Below the pieces are notes generated by a model, which was not told the DNA's origin, made no database searches, and saw only the letters and a list, made by a program, of their open reading frames with translations. DNA of 64,000 nt from Paraplanobispora siamensis (GTDB taxonomy: Bacteria > Actinomycetota > Actinomycetes > Streptosporangiales > Streptosporangiaceae), in assembly GCF_016863175.1 (NCBI RefSeq), contig NZ_BOOJ01000021.1:17412-81411 (forward strand), written 5' to 3'. Of this stretch, positions 34,230 to 42,237 are shown piece after piece; position 1 is the stretch's first letter, and the number at the start of each line of letters is the position of its first letter. Position numbers and translations under genes: made by a program.

Positions 34230-34288
34230 CCGGATTCCGGATTCCGGATCCCGGAGCACGCGGCCCACGGCCCACGGCCCACGGCCCG
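34230..34288. repeat. Two adjacent 7-bp tandem repeat tracts
   Basis: CCGGATT/CCGGATC repeats about three and a half times (34230-34255), followed by four copies of CGGCCCA/G (34261-34288). The tracts fill the gap between the unknown gene and the DUF692-operon end and probably arose by slippage. Confidence 0.85.
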
Positions 34289-34295
34289 GGGAGGC

Positions 34296-34805
34296 TCACC
34301 CCGTCCGGCGCCGGGTGAGCCGGGCCCACCACCGGCGGGCCCGCGGGGCGGGCTCGCCGGCGATCCGGCCCGCCGCCCTGAGCGCCTCGGCGAAGTCGCG
34401 CGCGTCGGCGCGGGAGCCGCCGGACGGCTTGGGACGGCCGTCGGCGTAGGCGGCGAACTCGGCCGCGAAGTCACCGCCGAGCGCCCGCAGGAGGTCGGGC
34501 CGGAGCCGGGCCACCACCCCCCGCCGCTTGGCGATCAGGCTGGAGGTCTGGATGCGCAGGCGTTCCTCGTCGAACCCCTCGGGCGCCCGCCCGCCCGCCA
34601 CCAGGGCGGCCAGCAGCTCGGCCTGCGCCCTGGCCAGCTCGGCCCTGGCGTCGGAACCGGCCGCTCCCCCGGCGCCCTGACCCGGCCCCGCCGCTCCCAC
34701 GACGTCGTGGCCGGCGCCCTGACCCGGCCCCGCCGCTCCCACGACGTCGTGGCCGGGGCCCGTCTCCCGGGCGGCCTCCGGGGGGCGCCGGTCGAGGTCA
34801 GTCAC
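34296..34805 (-). CDS. DUF692-associated partner protein
   Basis: A 169-residue protein encoded last in the DUF692 operon; its GTG overlaps the DUF692 stop by 8 nt. The core (about 50-150) reads LARAQAELLAALVAGG...RIQTSSLIAKRRGVVARL...LGGDFAAEFAAYA, a helical pattern like the small proteins that accompany MNIO enzymes and help bind their substrates. I assign it as a probable partner from position and pattern, not from a certain family match. The N-terminus contains a perfect 14-residue duplication from a 42-bp tandem repeat. The C-terminus is Arg-rich. Confidence 0.68.
   Translation of the reverse strand: MTDLDRRPPEAARETGPGHDVVGAAGPGQGAGHDVVGAAGPGQGAGGAAGSDARAELARAQAELLAALVAGGRAPEGFDEERLRIQTSSLIAKRRGVVARLRPDLLRALGGDFAAEFAAYADGRPKPSGGSRADARDFAEALRAAGRIAGEPAPRARRWWARLTRRRTG
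34671..34754. repeat. Perfect 42-bp tandem duplication in the DUF692 partner gene
   Basis: Copies at 34671-34712 and 34713-34754 are identical, in frame, duplicating GHDVVGAAGPGQGA near the N-terminus. This points to a recent event in a non-conserved segment. Confidence 0.9.
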
Positions 34806-35604
34806 GGACCATCGCCTTCCGGATCCGGTCGAGCTCGGACTGCAGGGACTCGTCGCTGGGGTAGTCGGCGTCCCACTCCAGCAGCACCCCGGGCGGGTCC
34901 ACCCGCGCGCACAGCTCCGACAGGATGGCGAGCACCTCGTCGGGGACGTGGTCGGTGTGGGTGTCGTGCCAGACGCCGCCGTGCGCGTGGCCCCCGGCGA
35001 CGTGCACGTAGGCCAGCTCGGACAGCGGCAGGACGTCCAGGGCGTCCACGGCCCGCAGGCCGAGGTTGACCTCGTTGGTGTAGAGGTTGGCCACGTCCAC
35101 CAGGAGCTTGACCCCGGTCGCCTCGACCAGCCCGCCGAGGAACTCCGCCTCGGTCATCTCGTCCTGCGGCCAGCCGAACAGGGCCGCCACGTTCTCCAGC
35201 GCCAGGGGGACCTCGAGTGCGTCCTGCGCCCGCCGTACGTTGTCCACCACCACCCTGAGCGCCTCACGGGTGCGCGGCACGGGCAGCAGGTGGCCGGCCT
35301 CCATGCCGCCAGCGCGCACGAAGGCCAGGTGCTCGCTGACCAGCGGCGCGCCGAGCGCCTGGGCGCACGCCGCCAGATGGGCCAGCCGGTCGGGGTCCGG
35401 CGGCTCGGCGCCGCCCACCCCCAGCCCGACCCCGTGCGGGATCACCGGCACGCCCCGCGCGCGCAGCACCCGCAGCGACTCCGGCAGCCGGTCGGGACGC
35501 ACGTTCTCCGCGATGACCTCGACGAAGTCCACGCCCTCCAGGCGCTCCACCGTGAGGTCGATCTCCGGCCGCCAGCCGATCCCGACGCCCAGCGGTTCAT
35601 CCAC
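34798..35604 (-). CDS. DUF692 multinuclear non-heme iron enzyme (MNIO, MbnB/TglH superfamily)
   Basis: A 268-residue TIM-barrel protein starting LGVGIGWRPEIDL. Candidate metal ligands are His in VIPHGVGLG, Glu/His in LVSEHLAF, Glu in ALENVAAL, Asp/Asn in LLVDVANLYTNEVN, the His cluster HVAGGHAHGGVWHDTHTDHV, and Glu/Asp in LLEWDADYP. MNIOs oxidise cysteine or other residues of ribosomal peptides. GTG at 35604 follows GGAGGAGG and gives the family N-terminus; a longer frame to 35679 is repetitive and overlaps the upstream gene. It overlaps its neighbours by 8 nt on both sides. A membrane protein with a Cys/Gly tail encoded two genes upstream is the probable substrate. Confidence 0.88.
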   Translation of the reverse strand: MDEPLGVGIGWRPEIDLTVERLEGVDFVEVIAENVRPDRLPESLRVLRARGVPVIPHGVGLGVGGAEPPDPDRLAHLAACAQALGAPLVSEHLAFVRAGGMEAGHLLPVPRTREALRVVVDNVRRAQDALEVPLALENVAALFGWPQDEMTEAEFLGGLVEATGVKLLVDVANLYTNEVNLGLRAVDALDVLPLSELAYVHVAGGHAHGGVWHDTHTDHVPDEVLAILSELCARVDPPGVLLEWDADYPSDESLQSELDRIRKAMVRD

Positions 35605-35983
35605 CGCCGCCTCCTCCGCCTCCGTCACCGCCGCCTCCACCGCCGCTCTCTCCCCCACCGCCGTATCCTCCGGAGTCACCTGATCCGCCGCCCCATCCTT
35701 CCCTGCGCGTGGACCACCAGCCGCCCGAGCCGTCCGTCGCCCCCGTCATCAGGCGGTACGGCTCGCCCCTCGTCAGGCCGCGGAGCCGCGAGGTGCGGGA
35801 ACGCCGGGTCTCGGAGCCCGCAGAATAAGCGCGCCAGGTCTGGGAGCCCGCACCTCGAGCACGCGAGCCACGGACACGCGCGGCACGCGCCCGCCGCCTG
35901 ATTCCGGAGACCGGTTTCAGGAGGAGGACGAGAAGAGTGAGGAAAACCGCGCCTATGAGCAGAACACCGATGAGAGCATCCAT
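35597..35983 (-). CDS. Small membrane protein with Gly-rich tail (DUF692 operon)
   Basis: A 128-residue protein: an N-terminal membrane helix (residues 3-24, IGVLLIGAVFLTLLVLLL), a very basic Arg-rich region (about 28-75), a Trp/Gly stretch, and a tail of almost only Gly, Ser and acidic residues with no cysteine. The ATG at 35983 follows GGAGG at 5 nt. The stop overlaps the DUF692 start region by 8 nt, so the two are translationally coupled. The Gly tail resembles that of the next protein upstream but lacks its Cys residues. Function unknown; a scaffold or second substrate for the DUF692 enzyme is possible. Confidence 0.72.
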   Translation of the reverse strand: MDALIGVLLIGAVFLTLLVLLLKPVSGIRRRARAARVRGSRARGAGSQTWRAYSAGSETRRSRTSRLRGLTRGEPYRLMTGATDGSGGWWSTRREGWGGGSGDSGGYGGGGESGGGGGGDGGGGGGGG

Positions 35984-36085
35984 ACCGGCCTCCGAGAAGG
36001 GGGTGCGTCCTGCGAACCCTGTAACCGGTAGACGATCGGGCCGCGGGCGAAGTTCTCCGCCGCGGCCCGGACCCCGTCCGCCGCC

Positions 36086-37048
36086 TCACCCGCCGCCGCA
36101 GCCTCCACCGCAGCCACCGCCGCCGCCGCAGCTGGACCCGCCGCCGGAGTCGCCGCCGCTCGACCCGCCGGAGTCGCCGCCCCATCCGCCGCCGCCGAAG
36201 TCGCCGCCGCCGTAGGAGGAGTCGCCGCCCGACCCGCCGCCGCAGGAGCCGCTCACGTAGCCGCCGGTCGTGTCGCGCTGCTGGAGCTCCTGGGCCAGGC
36301 CGGGATCGTCGAGCTCGCTCAGGCCGTACAGGGCGACCGGGAAGCCGACGGCGAAGGCCAGGTCGCCGCTCACCGGGCGGACGCCGCGGACGTGCGACCG
36401 GCGGGCGTACAGGAGCGCCTCCGTCCCGGACCTGGTGAGCACGCTGCGCAGAGCCGTCTTCTGCGTGGCGTGGATGATCAGGCCCACGACCGCCGTGACC
36501 AGGCCGATCAGGAAGGCGAACACGGTGAGCCCGCTGTCCAGGCCGATGACGGCCGTGCCGATGCTGAAGACGACCGCGAGCACCGAGACGGTCAGCAGCC
36601 GGCTCAGCAGCTTGCGCGCCCCGGTGAGCGCGCCGTCGGGCACCAGGAGCCCGCGGCCGACCAGGTTGTAGCGCAGGCCCTCCATGGCCTGCCCCTCGGC
36701 CACCGTACGGCGCAGCTCACCGGCCGCGCAGCTGCCTCCGCGCTCGGCCAGCGCGTCCATGACGGACCGCTCGATCGGGTCCGGGGACGGCGGGGCCCCG
36801 GCCACGAGGCCGATCTGCCCGCCCCGCGAGACGCGCACGCCGCCGCCCCTGGCCAGCAGGCCGAGCGCGGTGTTGACGGTGCGGAGCGGTCCACCGGACA
36901 GGTAGGCCAGCTCGTAGGGGGTGAGCGGACCGCCCGGATGGCTCGCGGCGGCCCGGCGAACCCTGCGGTGCTCGACACCCAGCGCCACCGCCGTGGTGAC
37001 GGCCATCACGGCGAGGGCCGCCGCGATGACGATCAGTACGACTCCCAT
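36086..37048 (-). CDS. TIGR04222-type membrane protein with Cys/Gly-repeat C-terminal tail
   Basis: A 320-residue membrane protein. It has one N-terminal helix (1-22), a soluble domain (about 30-130; LTPYELAYLSGGPLRTVNTA), two helices (about 145-190), another soluble part, then a tail of about 65 residues from SGSCGGGSGG to the end. The last 14 residues are CGGGGGCGGGCGGG. This is the layout of the TIGR04222 family, whose tail has been suspected to be modified (from memory). First gene of the DUF692 operon; the ATG has a strong AGGAGG. The Cys tail is the likely target of the DUF692 enzyme encoded downstream. Confidence 0.82.
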   Translation of the reverse strand: MGVVLIVIAAALAVMAVTTAVALGVEHRRVRRAAASHPGGPLTPYELAYLSGGPLRTVNTALGLLARGGGVRVSRGGQIGLVAGAPPSPDPIERSVMDALAERGGSCAAGELRRTVAEGQAMEGLRYNLVGRGLLVPDGALTGARKLLSRLLTVSVLAVVFSIGTAVIGLDSGLTVFAFLIGLVTAVVGLIIHATQKTALRSVLTRSGTEALLYARRSHVRGVRPVSGDLAFAVGFPVALYGLSELDDPGLAQELQQRDTTGGYVSGSCGGGSGGDSSYGGGDFGGGGWGGDSGGSSGGDSGGGSSCGGGGGCGGGCGGG

Positions 37049-37208
37049 GTCCGCCTCCTGAAAGGGCCGGGGGGCATATGCCCGTTGCCAGATAGACGCT
37101 TGTGGAGACGCGGAAGTTTCTCCTGGAAGGAGCCTATTTCACCGCCGGTGGCCGGTGTGCCCGCCGGAGCCCCGGCGCCCGTCCGCCGACCACGGCCGCG
37201 GACGCGCC

Positions 37209-37241
37209 GGAGCCCCGGCGCCTGGCGGACGCCGGGGCTCC
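37209..37241 (-). terminator. Hairpin terminator after pckG
   Basis: GGAGCCCCGGCG (37209-37220) and CGCCGGGGCTCC (37230-37241) form a perfect 12-bp stem with a 9-nt loop, 65 nt after the pckG stop. A partial direct copy of the left arm lies at 37161-37179. Nothing else is seen in the 257-nt gap to the next operon. Confidence 0.72.
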
Positions 37242-37305
37242 CGGAAGGCCCGCGGCCAGGAGGGACCCGGGCGGGAGAAGGCCGGAGAGGATCGGGGGAC
37301 GGAGC

Positions 37306-39105
37306 TCAGCCCAGGCGGTCGACCAGGGCGTTGTACTCCTCCCACAGCTCCTTGGGCAGGTGGTCGCCGAAGGTCTCGAAGAAGGACGGGATCAGCGCGG
37401 CCTCCTCCTTCCACACCTCGGTGTCCACGGTGAGCAGGGTCCGCAGGTCCTCGGCGGGGAGGTCGAGGCCCTCGGTGTCCAGCTCGGCGGGGAGCAGGCC
37501 GATCGGGGTCTCGACGGCCTGCGCCTTGCCGTTGAGGCGGTCGACGATCCACTTGAGCACGCGGCTGTTCTCGCCGAAGCCGGGCCAGATGAACTTGCCG
37601 TCGGCGTTCTTGCGGAACCAGTTCACGTAGTAGACGCGCGGCAGCTTCGCACCCTCGCGCTGACCGATCTTGACCCAGTGGGCGAAGTAGTCACCCATGT
37701 TGTAGCCGCAGAACGGGAGCATCGCGAACGGGTCACGGCGCAGCTCGCCGACCGTGCCCTCGGCGGCGGCGGTCTTCTCCGAGGCGATGTTCGCCCCGAT
37801 GAACACGCCGTGGTTCCAGCTCAGCGCCTCGGTGACGAGCGGGACCGCACTGGCGCGGCGGCCGCCGAAGAGGATCGCGGAGATCGGCACGCCCTTGGGG
37901 TCCTGCCACTCGGGGGCGATCGTCGGGCACTGCCCGGCGGGCACCGCGAAGCGGGCGTTGGGGTGGGCGGCGGGCTCGTCGCCGTCCGGGGTCCAGTCGC
38001 GGCCCTTCCAGTCGGTCAGGTGCGCCGGGGGCTCGTCGGTCAGGCCCTCCCACCACACGTCGCCGTCGTCGGTGAGGGCGACGTTGGTGAAGACGCTGTT
38101 GCCCCAGAGCGTCCTGATCGCATTGGCGTTGGTGGACTCGCCGGTGCCGGGCGCGACGCCGAAGAAGCCGGCCTCGGGGTTGATGGCGTACAGGCGGCCG
38201 TCCTCGCCGAAGCGCATCCAGGCGATGTCGTCGCCGATCGTCTCGACCTTCCAGCCGGGGATCGTCGGCTGGAGCATCGCCAGGTTGGTCTTGCCGCACG
38301 CCGAGGGGAAGGCCGCCGCGACGTAGCGGGTCTCCCCGCTGGGCGGGGTGAGCTTGAGGATGAGCATGTGCTCGGCCAGCCAGCCCTCGTCGCGGGCCAT
38401 GGTGCTGGCGATGCGCAGCGCGTAGCACTTCTTGCCGAGCAGGGCGTTGCCGCCGTAGCCGGAGCCGTAGGACCAGATCTCGCGGGTCTCGGGGAAGTGG
38501 CTGATGTACTTGGTGGTGTTGCACGGCCACGGCACGTCGGCCTGGCCGGGCTCCAGCGGGGCGCCCACGGAGTGCACGCACTTGACGAAGTCGCCGCGCT
38601 CCTCGATGAGCCGCAGGGCGGCCTCGCCCATCCTGGTCATGACCCGCATCGACACCGCCACGTACGGCGAGTCGGTGATCTCGACGCCGAGCTGGGAGAT
38701 CTCCCCGCCGAGCGGGCCCATGCAGAACGGGACCACGTACATGGTGCGGCCGCGCATGCTCCCCTTGAAGATCTTCCCGAAGGTCGCGCGCATCTCGGCG
38801 GGAGCGATCCAGTTGTTGGTCGGGCCCGCGTCCTCCTCGCGCTCGGAGCAGATGTAGGTGCGGTCCTCGACGCGGGCGACGTCACTGGGGTCGGAGGCGG
38901 CGTAGAAGCTGTTCTGCCGCTTGGCGAGCCGCTTGAAGGTCCCCTGGTCGACCAGCAGGTTCGTCAGGCGGGTCCACTCGGCCTCGGAACCGTCGCACCA
39001 TTCGATCCTGTCGGGCTGGGTGAGCTCGGCGATCTCCTTGACCCAGGCGGCGAGTCCCTCGTGGCTGGTCGGGCTGGAGGTGGATACGTCAACGGTTGCG
39101 GTCAC
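37306..39105 (-). CDS. pckG: GTP-dependent phosphoenolpyruvate carboxykinase
   Basis: Decarboxylates oxaloacetate to PEP with GTP, the entry to gluconeogenesis. The 599-residue sequence has the GTP-class landmarks: [35 protein letters not shown] (P-loop with the reactive cysteine), [20 protein letters not shown] and the FGENSRVL guanine-binding region. The GTG at 39105 has GAGGAG 8 nt upstream. Four 16-bp DasR-like boxes lie 65-265 nt upstream, suggesting regulation by amino-sugar availability or another GntR/HutC regulator. Confidence 0.96.
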   Translation of the reverse strand: MTATVDVSTSSPTSHEGLAAWVKEIAELTQPDRIEWCDGSEAEWTRLTNLLVDQGTFKRLAKRQNSFYAASDPSDVARVEDRTYICSEREEDAGPTNNWIAPAEMRATFGKIFKGSMRGRTMYVVPFCMGPLGGEISQLGVEITDSPYVAVSMRVMTRMGEAALRLIEERGDFVKCVHSVGAPLEPGQADVPWPCNTTKYISHFPETREIWSYGSGYGGNALLGKKCYALRIASTMARDEGWLAEHMLILKLTPPSGETRYVAAAFPSACGKTNLAMLQPTIPGWKVETIGDDIAWMRFGEDGRLYAINPEAGFFGVAPGTGESTNANAIRTLWGNSVFTNVALTDDGDVWWEGLTDEPPAHLTDWKGRDWTPDGDEPAAHPNARFAVPAGQCPTIAPEWQDPKGVPISAILFGGRRASAVPLVTEALSWNHGVFIGANIASEKTAAAEGTVGELRRDPFAMLPFCGYNMGDYFAHWVKIGQREGAKLPRVYYVNWFRKNADGKFIWPGFGENSRVLKWIVDRLNGKAQAVETPIGLLPAELDTEGLDLPAEDLRTLLTVDTEVWKEEAALIPSFFETFGDHLPKELWEEYNALVDRLG

Positions 39106-39169
39106 TGCGGCAGCTCCTCACGCTTCTCAGGGCCAAATCATCATTGACGACGAAACCGGACTTAATCCA

Positions 39170-39185
39170 ATTGGCGTAGACCAGT
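39170..39185. promoter_or_regulatory. dre-like GntR/HutC box proximal to pckG
   Basis: Minus-strand ACTGGTCTACGCCAAT, 65 nt upstream of the pckG start, differs from the DasR responsive element ACTGGTCTAGACCACT at only a few positions. It is the closest of four such boxes to the gene. Confidence 0.55.
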
Positions 39186-39313
39186 GAATATGTCCGGCCG
39201 AACGTCGTCCCGCCCCGGTCCGAACCCCGCCGGTCGGCGTATGGCCTGGCAGGGGCCGTGGCGTTCGGATGTCCCTACCCGAAAGAAGCGCTTTTAAAGA
39301 AGCTATTATGGCC

Positions 39314-39370
39314 AGTGGTATAGGCCAATGACAGAGGTCTAAACCAATATCGACAAAGGTTCAGACCACT
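39314..39370. promoter_or_regulatory. Three tandem dre-like boxes upstream of pckG
   Basis: AGTGGTATAGGCCAAT (39314-39329), AGAGGTCTAAACCAAT (39333-39348) and AAAGGTTCAGACCACT (39355-39370) share the GGTNTARRCCA core of HutC/DasR-type operators and recur every 19-22 nt, about two helical turns. The region is AT-rich, and a minus-strand CATAAT hexamer overlaps the first box, so a promoter is probably embedded. Confidence 0.55.
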
Positions 39371-39396
39371 TTCATGACCGTTTTCCCTGGCCGGCC

Positions 39397-39924
39397 TCAG
39401 GAACCGACGTCGGGCCCCGACGCGCGAACCCGGTCGACGTGTTGCAGCGCGTCCCTCAGTTCGGCCAGCCAGGTGTCGGTGTGCTTGCCCACCAGACGGA
39501 CGCACCAGGCCAGCGCGTCACTCCTGCTGCGCGCCACTCCCGCGGCCACCAAGGTGTCCAGGACCCGGCGCTCCGTCTGGCGCAACCGTGTCATGACGGG
39601 GACCGACAGTGTGGTGAACATCACCGTCTGGTCACCGACCGCGACTCCCCAGGACACCTTCCTGCGGAAGCGGTGCTCCGCCTCCAGGGCGATCTCGATG
39701 CGCCGCTCCCTGGTCTCCTCACGGAAGCGCTGCACCCCGCCCTCCAGAGCGGCGGCCCGCTCCACCTCGGAGGCGTCCTCGGCCAGCGCCGGCGGCCGGA
39801 GGGTGCCGATCACCGTGATCTCCTCACGGTCGAGCACGATCTCCGGCGGGCCCTCGAACCAGCCGTCGGGCATGCGACCGGAGAACCACCCCCGGAGCTT
39901 CTCGCGTGCTTCGTCGTTTTCCAT
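39397..39924 (-). CDS. Unknown protein with possible DNA-binding C-terminus
   Basis: A 175-residue acidic/basic protein with no family I can name. The N-terminal half (MPDGWFEGPPEIVLDREEITVIGTL) looks beta-rich, the middle is a charged helix, and the C-terminus (RRVLDTLVAAGVARSRSDALAWCVRLV) resembles the helical pair of ribbon-helix-helix proteins. The ATG lies inside a perfect 18-bp palindrome and 7 nt after TAATCT, so the mRNA is probably leaderless and the gene may repress itself (inference). The stop lies 27 nt from the pckG upstream operator cluster. Confidence 0.7.
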   Translation of the reverse strand: MENDEAREKLRGWFSGRMPDGWFEGPPEIVLDREEITVIGTLRPPALAEDASEVERAAALEGGVQRFREETRERRIEIALEAEHRFRRKVSWGVAVGDQTVMFTTLSVPVMTRLRQTERRVLDTLVAAGVARSRSDALAWCVRLVGKHTDTWLAELRDALQHVDRVRASGPDVGS

Positions 39925-39940
39925 GTAATCGAGATTACAT
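39923..39940. promoter_or_regulatory. Perfect 18-bp palindrome over the start codon
   Basis: ATGTAATCGAGATTACAT: 8-bp arms and a 2-bp spacer, covering both the -10-like TAATCT and the initiation codon of the gene ending at 39397. A protein bound here would block initiation of transcription. Confidence 0.6.
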
Positions 39941-40063
39941 CTCTACTTGAAAGGTGGCCATAGGCGAACCGGAGACGGTGAAGACACCGGAATGGGCGCA
40001 TGGCCGTACGGCGGGCGGCGGGCGGCGGGCGGACTGGCGGACGCGGGCGGGCAGGCGAGCCGG

Positions 40064-41374
40064 TCAGCGGACGCGGGCGGCGATCTGCGGGCTGATCCGG
40101 ACGGCGCCGGCGAAGTTCTTCGTGGTGACGGGAACGAGCTTGACCACGTCGCCGGTCCGCGGCGCGTGGAGCATCCTGCCGTCGCCCCAGTAGATCGCCA
40201 CGTGCGAGACGTAGCCGGGGTTGGTCGGGTCGTGACGCCAGAACAGCAGGTCGCCGGGCTGGACCTGGGACAGGGAGACCTGCGGGCCCGCGACGAACTG
40301 CTGGTGCGTCACCCGCGGCACCTTGACGCCCGCCTGCGCGAAGGCCCACTGCACCAGGCCGGAGCAGTCGAAGGAGTCCGGGCCCTCGGCGCCCCAGACG
40401 TACGGACGGCCGAGCTTGCCGATCGCGGCGGTGAGCATGGCCTTCACCTGCGGGGCGCTCACCAGGGCCTCCGCGGGCCAGACCGTCTGCCGGGGGGCGG
40501 TGAAGACCGGGTTGACCGTGACGACCTGGCTGCCCTTCGGCAGGATCTTCAGGAGGGTACGGCGCAGCCGGGCGGTGTCGGCCCCGGGGGCGCTCACCAC
40601 CAGCGCGTTGTCCTGCGGGATGCCCAGGGCGCGCGCGGTGGTCCGGGAGACCACGGCGTCGACCGCGCCCATGCCCATGGTCGCGTAGGCGCCCACCCGC
40701 AGGCTGTGCCCGGGGGCGGAGACGGTCTTGCCCAGCGGCATCCCGCCGTCGTTGCCCAGGACGAAGGAGACCGCCATCTCCCCGGCCGCCAGGTTGCGCC
40801 ACAGCCTGTCGGAGGTCGCGGTCGGGCGCGGGGTGTAGGCCCGGAAGGTCGAGGGGTTCACGCCCAGCGTCTGCACCCGCTTGCCGTCCAGGACGACCTC
40901 GGCGGCGTCGGCCTGCTCGACCGAGCGGATTCCGCGGACCTTGGCGGCCCTGGCCACCACGGCCGGGCTCAGCGGCCGGTGGGCGACCACGAACAGATGG
41001 GGCCTGCGCATCGCCTTCAGCGGGGCGACCGGCTCGGGGGCGGCGGTCGGCAGGGGGTCCTGCGTCCCGGAGGCCGGCCCGGCGGTCGACGGGACCGTCG
41101 GCACGCCGGCGGGCGGGGTGATCGGCCCGGTGTGGGCCACCGGCGCCCGGGGCCCCTCGTCCCCGGCCGCGACCAGACCGGGATCGCGCCCGGCCAACTG
41201 GGACAGGACCACCAGGTCGGCTGCCAGGACCGCGACCAGGAGCACCGCGATGACCGGGACCGCCCGTCTCGCCGCGCGCACGCCGCGGCGGCCGCGGCCG
41301 AGGCGGGGACGGTAGGCGAGGTCGCGGCGGATCTGGTCGAGCAGGCCGGAGCCGCCCGTCCGCCGTTCGAACAC
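40064..41374 (-). CDS. NlpC/P60 peptidoglycan hydrolase with membrane anchor and MacB-like domain
   Basis: A 436-residue protein. It has a basic cytoplasmic N-terminus, one membrane helix (about 38-60), a Pro/Ala/Thr-rich stalk (about 68-120), a middle domain (about 125-295) resembling the extracytoplasmic MacB/FtsX core, and a C-terminal NlpC/P60 domain (about 310-435). The catalytic residues Cys337 (DSFDCSGLV), His391 (YVSHVAIYWG) and His403 (MLHAP) are intact, so it should cleave peptide stems outside the membrane. The GTG at 41374 follows GGGGGAGAGG. The 123-nt gap after the stop is GC-rich with no gene. Confidence 0.88.
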   Translation of the reverse strand: MFERRTGGSGLLDQIRRDLAYRPRLGRGRRGVRAARRAVPVIAVLLVAVLAADLVVLSQLAGRDPGLVAAGDEGPRAPVAHTGPITPPAGVPTVPSTAGPASGTQDPLPTAAPEPVAPLKAMRRPHLFVVAHRPLSPAVVARAAKVRGIRSVEQADAAEVVLDGKRVQTLGVNPSTFRAYTPRPTATSDRLWRNLAAGEMAVSFVLGNDGGMPLGKTVSAPGHSLRVGAYATMGMGAVDAVVSRTTARALGIPQDNALVVSAPGADTARLRRTLLKILPKGSQVVTVNPVFTAPRQTVWPAEALVSAPQVKAMLTAAIGKLGRPYVWGAEGPDSFDCSGLVQWAFAQAGVKVPRVTHQQFVAGPQVSLSQVQPGDLLFWRHDPTNPGYVSHVAIYWGDGRMLHAPRTGDVVKLVPVTTKNFAGAVRISPQIAARVR

Positions 41375-41547
41375 GTCCTCTCCCCCTTCCGCCTGCCCGG
41401 CCCCTTGAGTGATCCGGCTTCACGAGCCTGCCGTACATCGCGATCGGATGCACGCGAACCCGCCAGAACGCTCTGATCTCGTGACACTCCCGCGGACCGG
41501 CGTGATTCCGCGACACGCCGACCCCCGCGAGACGACCTCCCGCGACA

Positions 41548-41588
41548 TGACGGATCCGCCGGGACCGAGGGTCCCGGCGGATCCGTCA
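41548..41588 (-). terminator. Very strong hairpin terminator after greA
   Basis: A perfect 19-bp stem (41548-41566 with 41570-41588) with a 3-nt loop, centred on GATCCGCCGGGACC, 26 nt beyond the greA stop. It isolates greA from the NlpC/P60 gene on the same strand; the rest of the 240-nt gap is featureless. Confidence 0.85.
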
Positions 41589-41614
41589 CCGCGAGGTCAC
41601 ATCACGCGCGGAGG

Positions 41615-42118
41615 TCAGTTGCCACCGGTGTACGGCACGGCTTCGAGGATCTCCACGGTGGTGGAGCGGCCGTTCGGCATCGTGTAGGTGGCCTTCTCGC
41701 CGATCTTCTTGCCGTTGATCGCCGCGCTGAGGGGGGACTTGGGCGAGTAGACGTCGATGGGGGCGCCGCTCTCCTCGCGGGAGGCCAGCAGGAACGCGAC
41801 CTCCTCGTCGTCACCCTCGAAACGCACGGTGACGGTCATGCCGGGCCCGACCACGCCCTCGGTGCGCGGGGCCTCTCCGACCTTGGCGCTGTCCAGGATC
41901 TGGCGGAGGTGGAAGATGCGGGCCTCCATCTTGCCCTGCTCGTCCTTGGCGGCGTGGTAACCGCCGTTCTCGCGAAGGTCGCCCTCCTCCCGGGCGGCCT
42001 CGATCTTCTTGGCGATGTCGACGCGCCCGGGCCCCGAGAGGTACTCGAACTCCGCCTTCAGGCGGTCGTACGCCTCCTGAGTGAGCCAGGTGACGCTCTC
42101 GTTGTGGGAGTCGGCCAC
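41615..42118 (-). CDS. greA: Transcription elongation factor GreA
   Basis: Rescues backtracked RNA polymerase by stimulating transcript cleavage in the secondary channel. The 167-residue sequence has the N-terminal coiled coil with the tip motif REEGDLRENGGYHAAKDEQG (Asp/Glu tip intact) and the C-terminal FKBP-like domain (SPKSPLSAAINGKKIGEKATY). The GTG at 42118 follows AAGGAG; the ATG at 42133 has no SD. The order greA, DUF4307, mca is conserved in actinobacteria including M. tuberculosis (Rv1080c-Rv1082, from memory). Confidence 0.96.
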   Translation of the reverse strand: MADSHNESVTWLTQEAYDRLKAEFEYLSGPGRVDIAKKIEAAREEGDLRENGGYHAAKDEQGKMEARIFHLRQILDSAKVGEAPRTEGVVGPGMTVTVRFEGDDEEVAFLLASREESGAPIDVYSPKSPLSAAINGKKIGEKATYTMPNGRSTTVEILEAVPYTGGN

Positions 42119-42237
42119 GGGTTCTCCTTGCATCCTCTGTGGAGCTTCGCTCTGTGGGACTGTGTGCTGGGGTAACGGACGATCGAATCTCGACAGGCTA
42201 GCAAGTTAAGCGATCGAACGCTTCCCCAAATGTCTCA

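Noticed and set aside
35676..36185. Arg-rich minus-strand frame between the two membrane protein genes of the DUF692 operon
   Set aside because: It is another frame of the Gly-tail coding sequence; the 128-residue frame with a helix and an SD explains the DNA.
37049..37305. Possible short gene between pckG and the DUF692 operon
   Set aside because: Open frames here are shadows of inverted repeats; the hairpin at 37209-37241 explains the structure.
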